Below, in pieces: positions 8,520 to 16,721 of a DNA stretch of 64,000 nt. Positions within the stretch are counted from its first letter, which is position 1. Each line of letters opens with the position of its first letter. Source of the stretch: Wenxinia marina DSM 24838 (GTDB taxonomy: Bacteria > Pseudomonadota > Alphaproteobacteria > Rhodobacterales > Rhodobacteraceae); assembly GCF_000379485.1 (NCBI RefSeq), contig NZ_KB902288.1, positions 186,001 through 250,000 of the forward strand, given 5' to 3'. The translations under genes were made by a program, and so were the position numbers. The notes below the pieces were generated by a model. That model did not search any database. It was given only the letters and a program-made list of their open reading frames with translations, and was not told the DNA's origin.

Positions 8520-9326
8520 TCAGGCGGGGCGGGCGGCGCGGGTGAAGAGGCGGTCGAAGTTAGCGGAGGTGGCGGCGGCGAAGTCCTCGAGGGAGAGGCC
8601 GAAGGTCTCGGCGCCGACCCTTGCCGTTTGGGCCGTGTAGGCCGGCTCGTTGCGCTTGCCGCGGTGGGGCGGCGGGGCGAGGTAGGGGCTGTCGGTCTCC
8701 ACCAGGATCCGGTCGAGGGGGGCGGCGGCGAGGATCTCGCGTAGCTCGGCGCTCTTCGGGAAGGCGGCGATGCCGGACATCGAGAGGTAGAAGCCGAGGG
8801 ACAGCGCCGTCTCGGCCAGCGCCCGGCCGGAGGAGAAGCAGTGCATCACGCAGGGGTAGGCGCCGGCGGCGTGCTCCTCCGACAGGATGCGGGCCATGTC
8901 CTCGTCGGCGTCACGGGCGTGGATGATGAGCGGCAGGCCGGTGCGGCGCGCGGCCTCGATGTGGACGCGGAGGGAGCGCTGCTGCACCTCCCTCGTCTCG
9001 GCCGTGTAGTGGTAGTCGAGGCCGGTTTCGCCGATCCCGACCATCTTCGGGTGCTCGGCCCAGGCGAGGATGTCCTCCACCGCCACGACCGGCTGCTCGT
9101 GCGCCGACATCGGGTGGATGCCGGCGGCCCAGTACACGCCGTCATGGGCCTCGGCGATGGCGCGGACGGCGGGGACCGAGCGGGGGCGGGTGCAGATCGT
9201 CACCATCCGCGTGACGCCGGCGGCGCGGGCGCGGGCGATCACGTCCGGCAGCTCGTCCTCGAAGTCGGGGAAGTCGAGGTGGCAGTGGCTGTCGACGATC
9301 TCGGGCGGCATGGGCTCGGGCGGCAT
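8520..9326 (-). CDS. TatD family deoxyribonuclease
   Basis: A 268-residue metal-dependent hydrolase of the TatD family, acting as a 3'-5' exonuclease or DNase. The metal ligands are visible: DSHCHLDF at the N-terminus, GIGETGLDYH near residue 95, H in PLIIHARDAD, H in CVMHCFSSG, and D in VETDSPYLAPPPHRGKRNEP. Length is normal. The start may be MPPEIVDSH, five codons further in. It follows holB by 11 bases in the same direction, consistent with one replication/repair-linked operon. Confidence 0.93.
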   Translation of the reverse strand: MPPEPMPPEIVDSHCHLDFPDFEDELPDVIARARAAGVTRMVTICTRPRSVPAVRAIAEAHDGVYWAAGIHPMSAHEQPVVAVEDILAWAEHPKMVGIGETGLDYHYTAETREVQQRSLRVHIEAARRTGLPLIIHARDADEDMARILSEEHAAGAYPCVMHCFSSGRALAETALSLGFYLSMSGIAAFPKSAELREILAAAPLDRILVETDSPYLAPPPHRGKRNEPAYTAQTARVGAETFGLSLEDFAAATSANFDRLFTRAARPA

Positions 9327-9337
9327 GGGGTGCCTCC

Positions 9338-10468
9338 TCAGGCGGGGACGGTGCGGCGGGCCGTGTCCTCGATGGCGAACAGCATGTCAAGGATCAGCGC
9401 CGCGGGGTCGATGTTGACCGCGCGGGCGTGGCGGGCGCGGGCGGAGAGGCCTTGCTGCAGCGTGGCCCAGTCGCGGGCGGCGCGGGCGTCCGGCGCGAGG
9501 CGGGCGAGGAGGCGCGCCTCGCCCGGCGCTCCTTGCGTGTCCGGCTCGCCCGCCAGGCCGGCGCGGGCGGCGCGGGAGAGGAACACGTCGATCAGGTCGA
9601 GGAGCAGGCCGAGCCGGGTCTCGCCCGCCCGTCCCGCGGCGCTTTCGGCGAGGCGGATCGCGGCGGGGCGGTCGAGGCGGGGCAGCCGGTCGAGGAGGGC
9701 GACCAGGTCGGCGTAGAGGTCGAGCCCTCCGGCGGCGTGCATCCGCGCCGCCTCTCCCACCGACCCCGCCGCCAGCACGGCGAGCGCTTCGGGCGCCCGG
9801 GTCTCGACGCCGAGGCCTGTCAGCGCCTCGGCGAGCGCGGGAGCGGGCAGGGGGGCGAGGCGCAGGGTCCGGCAGCGCGAGCGGATGGTGGGCAGGAGCG
9901 CGGAGGGTTGGTGGGAGATGAGCAGGAGGGTGGCGCCTGCGGGCGGCTCCTCCAGCTCCTTCAGCAGGGCGTTCGCGGCCTGGACGTTCATCTCGTCGGC
10001 GGAATCGACGATGACGACGCGCCGCCCGCCATCGGCCGAGGACATGTGGAAGAAGTCCTTCAGGCTGCGCACCACGCCGGCGGTGATGACCTGGGCGAGG
10101 CGGTCGCCCTTCTCGGTCGTCCCGCGGCGGAGGATCTTGAGCCGCGGATGCGCGCCCGCGCGGAGGAGCCGGAGGTCGGGGTCGTCCGGCGGCAGGTCGA
10201 GCGTCGCGGGCGGGGGCGGAGCGCCGAACAGACCCGCCTCGGCGCCGGGGGCGGGCTGCGACAGCAGGAATGCGGCGATGCGGTAGGCCAGCGTCGCCTT
10301 GCCGACGCCGCGGGGGCCGGTGATCAGCCAGCCGGAATGGAGCCGGCCGGACGCGAAGGCAGACAGGAACGCCGCCTCGGCCGCCTCCTGCCCGACGAGG
10401 CGCGTGGCCTCGCGCGGGTGCGGCATGCCCTCCTGCCGGTCGGGCTCTGGCAGGTCGGCCTCAGCCAT
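9338..10468 (-). CDS. holB: DNA polymerase III subunit delta'
   Basis: A clamp-loader subunit of about 376 residues. The AAA+ region has GPRGVGKATLAYRIA (a modified P-loop), VIVDSADEMNVQAANALLKELEEPP (Walker B/SRC area) and SRCRTLRLAPL, all typical of delta'. It sits in the DnaX complex that loads the sliding clamp. The ATG at 10468 is chosen because it overlaps the tmk stop (ATGGCTGA); an in-frame GTG at 10480 is also possible. The tmk-holB-tatD order is classic for bacteria. Confidence 0.93.
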   Translation of the reverse strand: MAEADLPEPDRQEGMPHPREATRLVGQEAAEAAFLSAFASGRLHSGWLITGPRGVGKATLAYRIAAFLLSQPAPGAEAGLFGAPPPPATLDLPPDDPDLRLLRAGAHPRLKILRRGTTEKGDRLAQVITAGVVRSLKDFFHMSSADGGRRVVIVDSADEMNVQAANALLKELEEPPAGATLLLISHQPSALLPTIRSRCRTLRLAPLPAPALAEALTGLGVETRAPEALAVLAAGSVGEAARMHAAGGLDLYADLVALLDRLPRLDRPAAIRLAESAAGRAGETRLGLLLDLIDVFLSRAARAGLAGEPDTQGAPGEARLLARLAPDARAARDWATLQQGLSARARHARAVNIDPAALILDMLFAIEDTARRTVPA

Positions 10469-11114
10469 CGTTCGCCACACGGCGGCCGCGGGCGATCGCC
10501 GCGACCTCTGCCGCGACCTCGGCCTCGGGGCGGCCGCCGTCGATCACGACGCAGCGGTCCGCGTGGGCGCGGGCGAGGGCGAGGAAGCCGTGGCGCAGCG
10601 TCTCCTGGAAGCCGAGGCCGAACTCCTCGAACCGGTCCTCGCCCGAGCGGCGAGCGAGGCCGCGGGAGAGGGCGTCGGCGGGATCCATGTCGATCACGAA
10701 GGTCAGGTCCGGCTCCTGCCCGATCATCGTCTCGTGCAGGCGGTCCACGACCGCCCGCAGGTCGCCCCGGGTGGCGCCCTGGTAGACGCGGGTGGAGTCG
10801 GCGAAGCGGTCGGAGATCACGGTGCGGCCGGCGGCCAGCGCGGGACGGATGGTCTTTTCCATGTGGTCCCGGCGGGCGGCGGTGAAGAGCAGGATCTCGG
10901 TCTCGGCCGACCAGCGGGCGGGATCGCCGGTGAGCAGGAGCGTGCGGATCTCCTCGGCTCCCGGCGATCCGCCGGGCTCGCGCGTCAGGACCACGTGGGC
11001 GCCGTCGGCGCGCAGCGCCTCGGCCAGGCGGCGGGCCTGGGTGGACTTGCCGGACCCGTCGATCCCCTCGAAGGTGACGAAGCGGGCGGGCCGGGCCGAG
11101 GCGCGTCGGATCAC
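10461..11114 (-). CDS. tmk: dTMP kinase
   Basis: A 217-residue thymidylate kinase that phosphorylates dTMP to dTDP for DNA synthesis. The P-loop FEGIDGSGKSTQ is near residue 16, and the DR-containing motif reads VISDRFADSTRVYQG. TREPGGSPGAEEIR is the substrate-binding segment. The start overlaps the carboxypeptidase stop by 4 bases and its stop overlaps holB, so expression is coupled along the operon. Confidence 0.95.
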   Translation of the reverse strand: MIRRASARPARFVTFEGIDGSGKSTQARRLAEALRADGAHVVLTREPGGSPGAEEIRTLLLTGDPARWSAETEILLFTAARRDHMEKTIRPALAAGRTVISDRFADSTRVYQGATRGDLRAVVDRLHETMIGQEPDLTFVIDMDPADALSRGLARRSGEDRFEEFGLGFQETLRHGFLALARAHADRCVVIDGGRPEAEVAAEVAAIARGRRVANDG

Positions 11115-12349
11115 GAGTCCTCGGTGGCGGGCTCCGCCTCGGGGGCGGCCGCCGGCTCGTCTCCGGCCGGTGCGGCGCCCGTCATGCCGGGCAGGGTCGC
11201 GCCCGGCGCCACCTTGGCCACCAGGATCTGCGCCGCCGTCCGCAGCCGCACGCCGACGCCGCCCGGCGCGACATCGCGGTCCGCGACGAGCGGGACGCGG
11301 ATGTCGGGCAGGCCGTCGCGGCTGATCCTCAGCTCGCCCAGCTCCTGCCCCGCCGCGATGGGGGCGGTGATCGGCGCGGTATAGGCCACCTCGGCCGAGT
11401 AGCCGTCGGTGCCGCTCGCCGGGAGGAGCACCCGCAGATCGTCGGCCAGGGTCAGGCCGACCGACGTCTCGGCGCCCATCCAGACGCCGGCCTCGGCCAG
11501 CTGGGTGCCCGCCGCGCCCAGCTCGCGCTCGGCGAACTGGCGGAAGGCCCAGTTGACGATCCGTTCCGCCTCTTCCCTGCGCGACTCGGTCGTGTCGAGG
11601 CCGGTCACGACGAAGACGATCCGCCGGTCGCCCTGCTTGGCCGACCCCACGAGGCCGTAGCCCGCCTCGGTCGTGTGGCCGGTCTTGAGGCCGTCGGCGC
11701 CGATGCCGAGGCCGAGGATCGGGTTGCGGTTCTGGCTGTTGGCCGGCACGCGGTTGTCGAAGGCGAATTCCTGTTCGGCGAAGAGCGGGTAGAAGGTCGG
11801 AAAGTCGCGGATGATGTGATCGGCGAGGATACCGAGGTCGCGCACGCTCATCGCGTGGCCGGCGGCGGGCCAGCCGGAGGCGTTAGCGAAGGTGGAGTTG
11901 TTCATGCCCATCGCGCGGGCCTTCTCGGTCATCATCTGCGCGAACGACGCCTCTGTCCCGCCGAGGGCCTCGGCCAGCACGACGCTCGCGTCGTTGCCGC
12001 TGAGGACGATCACGCCGCGGAGCAGGTCCTCGACGCGGACCCTCTCTCCCGCGCGCAGGAACATCGACGATCCGCCGAACGAGGCCGCGTGCTCGCTCAC
12101 CAGCAGTTCCTCGTTCACGTCGAGGCGGCCCTGGGAGATCGCCTCGAACGTCATGTAGAGCGTCATCAGCTTGGACATCGAGGCCGGCGGCAGCGGCTCG
12201 TCCGCGTTGTGTTCGAACAGGACCGTGCCGGTCGTCTGGTCGAAGACGTAGGCGGCGCGGGCCTCGGTCTCGAGCCCCTGCGCGGCGGCGAGGGTGGCGA
12301 ACCACAGCGCCCCGGTCAGGGCGAGAAGGGCGGTCGCGATCCGTCTCAT
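11111..12349 (-). CDS. D-alanyl-D-alanine carboxypeptidase (DacA/PBP5 type)
   Basis: A 412-residue penicillin-binding carboxypeptidase that removes the terminal D-Ala of peptidoglycan stem peptides in the periplasm. The start MRRIATALLALTGALWFATLAAAQG gives a clean signal peptide; longer upstream frames read through non-coding sequence. The catalytic motifs are SMSKL (SxxK), SGND (SxN) and KTGHT (KTG). A PBP5-type C-terminal beta domain follows and the tail is Ala/Pro/Glu-rich. It lies between the SPOR lipoprotein and tmk in a co-oriented block. Confidence 0.93.
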   Translation of the reverse strand: MRRIATALLALTGALWFATLAAAQGLETEARAAYVFDQTTGTVLFEHNADEPLPPASMSKLMTLYMTFEAISQGRLDVNEELLVSEHAASFGGSSMFLRAGERVRVEDLLRGVIVLSGNDASVVLAEALGGTEASFAQMMTEKARAMGMNNSTFANASGWPAAGHAMSVRDLGILADHIIRDFPTFYPLFAEQEFAFDNRVPANSQNRNPILGLGIGADGLKTGHTTEAGYGLVGSAKQGDRRIVFVVTGLDTTESRREEAERIVNWAFRQFAERELGAAGTQLAEAGVWMGAETSVGLTLADDLRVLLPASGTDGYSAEVAYTAPITAPIAAGQELGELRISRDGLPDIRVPLVADRDVAPGGVGVRLRTAAQILVAKVAPGATLPGMTGAAPAGDEPAAAPEAEPATEDS

Positions 12350-12390
12350 CGGCGGGCCTCCTGTCGGGCGGCGGGCGTCCGGCCCCGCCG

Positions 12391-13284
12391 TCAGTTGCGG
12401 ACGAAGTAGGCGTCGGCGAAGCCCGCCGCCTTGACCCGGTCGAGCAGGGTCGCCCGCTCGCCCTCGCTGGAGGCCGGGCCGACGATGACGCGCCAGAAGG
12501 CGCGGCCCTGGCTTTCCTGGCTGATCACGCGGGCCGGGATGCCGTCGGCTTCCATCATGCTGCGGGTGTTCTGCGCGTTCGCCTCGACCGAGAAGATGCC
12601 GATCTGGATGTACGGCCGGTCCAGCGGCGACGCGGCGGCGGGCGCCGGGGCGGCGGCCGGCTGCGGCGCCGGGGCCGGCTGCGCGGCGGGCAGGGGCGCG
12701 GCGTCGGCCTCGGCGGCGTCGATCGCGGCGGCGGCGCCGGCGATCGGGTCGAGCGGCGTCGCCTCGATCTCGGACGGGGCGTCGATCGCGGCGACGGCCT
12801 CGGGCGCGGTCGCATCGGTCGGCGTCGGTGCCGCCTGCTCCTCGCGGCGGAGCGCGGTGACGTTCAGCCGGGTCGGGTCGCCGGCCAGCATCTGCAGTGC
12901 GTCGGCGGCGTCGGAGGAGACCTGGAGCGCGGGCCCGATATTCTCGCGCTCGCGTCGGAACAGGGCGCCGATGACGAAGGCGCCGTTCTCCTCGTTGCGG
13001 ATGATGACGCGCTCGGGTTCGTCCACGTCGGGGTGGGCGACCCAGACGCCGCCCAGCGACGGCCGGCCGTCCCACAGCCCGTCCTCGGTGACCTGGAAGA
13101 CCTCGGGCGCCTCGACGTCCCGTTCGACCAGCTCGGTCGCGGACGTGGTCACCGGCGCCGCGCCGTCCGCCCCGTCGCCCCCGCCCAGCGTGAAGCCCTC
13201 GTCGCAGGCCGACAGCGCCAGCAGCGCGGCCAGCGCCACGCCCGATGCCAGACCGCTCCGCCCCAAGATCGGGATCCCCCTCAT
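12391..13284 (-). CDS. SPOR domain-containing lipoprotein
   Basis: A 297-residue envelope protein. The N-terminus has a lipoprotein signal with lipobox LSAC near residue 25. A long Ala/Pro-rich linker covers about residues 150-215, and the C-terminal SPOR domain starts at YIQIGIFSVEANAQN. SPOR domains bind denuded peptidoglycan glycans at the division site. The neighbour is a D-Ala-D-Ala carboxypeptidase, which fits a cell-wall role. The MRGIPILG start is chosen because it opens the signal peptide; the upstream frame runs into the tRNA gene. Confidence 0.87.
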   Translation of the reverse strand: MRGIPILGRSGLASGVALAALLALSACDEGFTLGGGDGADGAAPVTTSATELVERDVEAPEVFQVTEDGLWDGRPSLGGVWVAHPDVDEPERVIIRNEENGAFVIGALFRRERENIGPALQVSSDAADALQMLAGDPTRLNVTALRREEQAAPTPTDATAPEAVAAIDAPSEIEATPLDPIAGAAAAIDAAEADAAPLPAAQPAPAPQPAAAPAPAAASPLDRPYIQIGIFSVEANAQNTRSMMEADGIPARVISQESQGRAFWRVIVGPASSEGERATLLDRVKAAGFADAYFVRN

Positions 13285-13503
13285 CGCCTGCCCCCTGATC
13301 CGCCGGAAGGCCGGTCGGTCCCTCGCGGACTCCGCCTCCCTCGACATGCTGCTCCGTCCGGTCGGCGTTCCCCGCCGGACTTTGACCGCGACCATAGCGC
13401 CTGCCCGCCGGGGGCGAAAGGCTTCCGACGCCGCTGTCCGGCGGATTTCGCCGGGGCCTTTCCGAATCGTGAAGCTGCGCCTATGCCCCGCCCGGACCGC
13501 GCC

Positions 13504-13593
13504 GGAGGAGTGGCAGAGTGGTCGATTGCTCCGGTCTTGAAAACCGGCGTGGGCGCAAGTCCACCGTGGGTTCGAATCCCACCTCCTCCGCCA
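13504..13593 (+). tRNA. tRNA-Ser (UGA anticodon)
   Basis: A 90-base class II tRNA with encoded CCA. The acceptor arms GGAGGAG and CTCCTCC pair perfectly. The anticodon stem CCGGT/ACCGG encloses a TTGA-containing loop giving anticodon TGA. There is a long variable arm, and the T-arm loop carries TTCGAAT. It reads UCA and other UCN serine codons. It marks the boundary between housekeeping genes and accessory DNA. Confidence 0.97.
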
Positions 13594-13978
13594 CCGACCC
13601 CGGTCTCCGTCGTAGCGCCGGACTTCACTCCGAATTGCCGCGCGTTCTCGGCCGCTTGTCACGGTCCCAATTTACCTGAGACGCACCGCGAGGGCCATGC
13701 CGTGCCGGTTTTGCGCGCCGGTCTCAGCGCCGCCAAAGTGCCGGTTCGACTTTTCGCTGTTTTCCCTGATCACCCCCAATTAACAGGGAATATTGACTGC
13801 ATGGGCGATCTTGGGGCCGACAGGCGACCGCTTCACCGAGCGTAATCAGGACTTGTCGGAAATTTCCCTGAGCGATCGAACAGGGAAATTTGCACCTCGA
13901 ACAGGGAATCCTTCGTCCTGATCAGGGAAGGGAATCGACGCAGAAAGAGGTGCCCACATCCTCGGGGCTAGCTTTGCG
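13594..13978. repeat. Gene-free region with TTCCCTG/CAGGGAA repeat array
   Basis: No convincing gene between the tRNA-Ser and the recombinase. From 13761 to 13929 the heptamer TTCCCTG or its complement CAGGGAA occurs six times: forward at about 13762 and 13864, complement at about 13784, 13881, 13902 and 13923. Two pairs form inverted repeats around AT-rich centres. The unit lies next to both a tRNA and a recombinase gene, so it may be an attachment or accessory recombination site; this is inference. Confidence 0.6.
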
Positions 13979-15652
13979 TCAGCCCCTCAGCCCGATCATC
14001 GCCTCCTGGCGCTCCCATTCGAGCGGGAGAGGCGTGCGGGACAGACGCTCCAGCGTCAGATCGACTGGCTGGGTCCCCTGAACGATGGCCTCCTGGATGC
14101 GCGGTGAGAGCAGGGCGAGGGGAAGAAGGCGGGCAACGTAGCCTTCAGCGCGTCCAACACTGGTCGCGACCTCGCGGACAGTCGCTCCCTGCCGCACGGC
14201 GGCGGCCCAGCGATGGGCATGCCGCAGAGCGGTCAGAAGGACCCGGTCCGGCGCCGGCTGCCGGTCGCCCGCGAGGATGCGCGCCTCCACGCCCCGGCGC
14301 CGGACCTCGAACGGGGCATCGAAGCTCAGGAGATCCGGAGCGAGATCGGCCTCGTTGGCGAACAATCGGTGAGCCAGGACCGCAGCATCGAGATCGATCC
14401 GGACTGTCCCGCGCCCGGAGAGGGTCGCCTGACGAACAATCGGGGCAACGCTCTCCCCGCCGCGCTGCCGGGTGTCCTCGGCAAGGTCGCGCGCGCGCTC
14501 TTGCAAGGCCGGCTCCAGCGCAACATCGGGCTTCTGAACGAGCCGGTGCCCGGCCGCGAGTTCCTCGATCCGCTCCGCGACGATGCGGGCAAGGATCGTC
14601 TCGAGCCTCTTCGCCGGCAGGCGCCAGCCTGTCGGATCGGCGCCATTAGCGATCAGACGGTTCGAGACATAGTAGCGATGGCGCACGCCTCCGCGGGTCG
14701 TCTGGGTCGGGGTCAGGCGATCTCCGGTCGGATCGAACAATCGGCCAACGAGAGGCGCGGTCCCATCGGCCGCATTCTTCGTCGCTCCGCCACGCCGCCG
14801 TCCGCTGGTCTCCTGCAGCCTCGCCTGGACGCGATCCCACGTCGCCTGATCGATGATCGCAGGATGCGTTCCTGGCCAGGTCTTGTCCTTGTGCACGATG
14901 AGCCCGCGATAGATCGGGTTGGTCAGGATGCGGTGCAGATGCCCGCGGCTCAGCCGTCCGCCGCCCTGGCGACGGCCCGACGCGAAGAGCCGCGACTTCG
15001 AGCGCAGACTTTCGCGGTCCGCCTCGGCCTCGACGGCGGCGAGAGAGCCATGAGCGTCGTAGAGCGCGAAGATGCGGCGGACAGTCTCGGCCTCAGCCTC
15101 GTTTACGACAAGCTCGCGCCGGGTCCGGTCGAGATGGGGATCGTAGCCGAGAGGCGGAAGCGCGCCCATCCAGAGACCCTTCTTCTTCGAGGCGGCGATC
15201 TTGTCGCGGATGCGCTCGCCGGTGACCTCGCGCTCGAACTGCGCGAAGGACAGAAGGACGTTCAAGGTCAGCCGACCCATCGAGGAGGAGGTGTTGAACG
15301 CCTGGGTGACGGAGACGAAGGAGCAGCCCTTCGCCTCCAGCCGCTCGACCAGCCGGGCGAAGTCGGCGAGCGAGCGGGTGAGACGGTCGATCTTGTAGAC
15401 GACGATCATGTCGACCCGGCCGGCATCGACCTCCGCGAGCAGACGCTGCAGCCCCGGCCGGTCGAGCGTGCCGCCCGAAATGCCGCCGTCGTCGTAGCGG
15501 CCGGGCAGGGGCCTCCAGCCCTCGTGGCGCTGACTCGCGATGTAAGCAGCGCACGCCTCCGCCTGAGCGTCGAGCGAGTTGAAGTCCTGCTCCAGCCCTT
15601 CGTCCGAAGACTTGCGGGTATAGACCGCACAGCGGACTGTAGGGCGGGTCAT
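13979..15652 (-). CDS. Large serine recombinase
   Basis: A 557-residue site-specific recombinase. The resolvase domain opens with YTRKSSDEGL (catalytic Ser near residue 15), followed by YDDGGISGGTLDRPGLQRLL and VYKIDRLTRSLADF. The Recombinase domain (GYDP to ILTNPIYRG) comes next. The C-terminal third includes a helix-turn-helix-like segment (GATVREVATSVGRAEGYVARLL). The enzyme makes staggered breaks with a Ser-DNA link and integrates or excises DNA. The ATG at 15652 overlaps the DUF2924 stop by 4 bases. The DUF3489-DUF2924-recombinase order recurs in alphaproteobacterial islands. Confidence 0.9.
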   Translation of the reverse strand: MTRPTVRCAVYTRKSSDEGLEQDFNSLDAQAEACAAYIASQRHEGWRPLPGRYDDGGISGGTLDRPGLQRLLAEVDAGRVDMIVVYKIDRLTRSLADFARLVERLEAKGCSFVSVTQAFNTSSSMGRLTLNVLLSFAQFEREVTGERIRDKIAASKKKGLWMGALPPLGYDPHLDRTRRELVVNEAEAETVRRIFALYDAHGSLAAVEAEADRESLRSKSRLFASGRRQGGGRLSRGHLHRILTNPIYRGLIVHKDKTWPGTHPAIIDQATWDRVQARLQETSGRRRGGATKNAADGTAPLVGRLFDPTGDRLTPTQTTRGGVRHRYYVSNRLIANGADPTGWRLPAKRLETILARIVAERIEELAAGHRLVQKPDVALEPALQERARDLAEDTRQRGGESVAPIVRQATLSGRGTVRIDLDAAVLAHRLFANEADLAPDLLSFDAPFEVRRRGVEARILAGDRQPAPDRVLLTALRHAHRWAAAVRQGATVREVATSVGRAEGYVARLLPLALLSPRIQEAIVQGTQPVDLTLERLSRTPLPLEWERQEAMIGLRG

Positions 15653-16050
15653 CGGGCCCCCTTCACGCTCGTCCCGAAGAACCGCGGTCCCGACCAGTGT
15701 GCGCCGGTAATCTCGCGGGCGATGACCGAAAGCGAACGCCAGGTTCGGCCGCCCCACACATAGCCGGTGTCGGTGACGTCGACGACGTGCGTGACGCCGT
15801 TCCATTCGCGCATCAGGCGCGCGCCCGGCTTCAGCTTCAGCGTCGCGCGGCTTCTCGTCGGGTCTGGGGCCGCAAGAGCGCGCTCGACGGCCCTGGAGAG
15901 GCCGCCCCGGCTGCGGGACTGAAGCTCGAATGCGAGGACCCGCCGCAGGAGCAGCTGGCTCATCGACTTCGGCGCTGGCCGGCCGAGGAGGCTGGACCAC
16001 GCCGCGACGAGCGCGGCGCGGTCCATCTGTTCGAGATCGGCGAGCGTCAT
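15649..16050 (-). CDS. DUF2924 domain-containing protein
   Basis: A 133-residue protein of family DUF2924. It shows an N-terminal helical part (AAWSSLLGRPAPKSMSQLLL) and a conserved LKPGARLMREWNGVTHVVDV segment ending in YVWGGRTWRSLSVIAREITG and HWSGPRFFG. The family is nearly always encoded just before a serine recombinase of this type. A DNA-binding or directionality partner role has been suggested by context only. It overlaps both neighbours by 4 bases, which indicates strict coexpression. Confidence 0.88.
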   Translation of the reverse strand: MTLADLEQMDRAALVAAWSSLLGRPAPKSMSQLLLRRVLAFELQSRSRGGLSRAVERALAAPDPTRSRATLKLKPGARLMREWNGVTHVVDVTDTGYVWGGRTWRSLSVIAREITGAHWSGPRFFGTSVKGAR

Positions 16051-16307
16051 CCGGCGGCTCCCGCGGCAGCGATCCGGTAGATCGAGGCCGCGCCGCTCTC
16101 GCCGGCGGTACGTTCGATGGCGGTGCCGTCCTTCCGCAGGCGGCTGAGCGCTGCCCGGGCGGAGTGCGGCTGCCAGCCGGTGGCGGCACAGAGATCCGCG
16201 AGGGTCGCGCCTTCGGGGCGGGTCAGTAGATCCCGCACCTGCGCCGCCTTGGTCGGTGGCGTTGCCGCTGGCGGAGAGGCTGGGGTCTTTTGGGGAGTCT
16301 TCGGCAT
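16047..16307 (-). CDS. DUF3489 domain-containing protein
   Basis: An 86-residue basic protein of family DUF3489. A disordered Pro/Thr/Ala N-terminus precedes a winged-helix-like region: KAAQVRDLLTRPEGATLADLCAATGWQPHSARAALSRLRKDG. The fold is probably a small DNA-binding wHTH. It is the first gene of the three-gene operon with DUF2924 and the recombinase, so it is a good candidate for its regulator or for a recombination directionality factor; this is inference. Confidence 0.85.
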   Translation of the reverse strand: MPKTPQKTPASPPAATPPTKAAQVRDLLTRPEGATLADLCAATGWQPHSARAALSRLRKDGTAIERTAGESGAASIYRIAAAGAAG

Positions 16308-16721
16308 TGGAGGTCTCCTCTGAGGATGCCGGCGCGGGTCTGCCGCCGGTACCGAGGAGCGCCCGAACTCGGTCGGGCGTGGGATGACTGATGCGTGGTT
16401 CGCGCGGGTAGTCCAGTCGGTTTGGCCTTAATGGCGGACTATTGTTGACCAAGGAGATAGGGCTTTAACCTTCTTTAACCTAACCGTTTGTCTTTATTTA
16501 AAAAAATCCTTGAACGCTTTTGCGGCCTCGCTTAGTTGTTATGCTGCCTTCTCACCGAAGGCGCCGCCCTACGGCAGCACACCCACCGGCTTTCCGGTGA
16601 CGGCGCATTCGACGGGCATCATCCGAACCCCTGACTGCGGGCCGGCGAAACGCGCCCGCGCAAAGGTTCTCTTGTAGCCCCGTGCGGCCTCGCAGAGGTC
16701 GCCGAATGATGGAGGTGTGCC
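16308..16721. promoter_or_regulatory. AT-rich divergent intergenic region
   Basis: A 414-base gap between the minus-strand DUF3489 operon and the plus-strand methylase operon, with no recognisable gene. Bases 16440-16520 are far more AT-rich than their surroundings (runs such as TTTATTTAAAAAAAT). They contain two copies of TTTAACCT-like sequence near 16463 and 16473. This is the natural place for the two divergent promoters and an operator. Confidence 0.45.
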
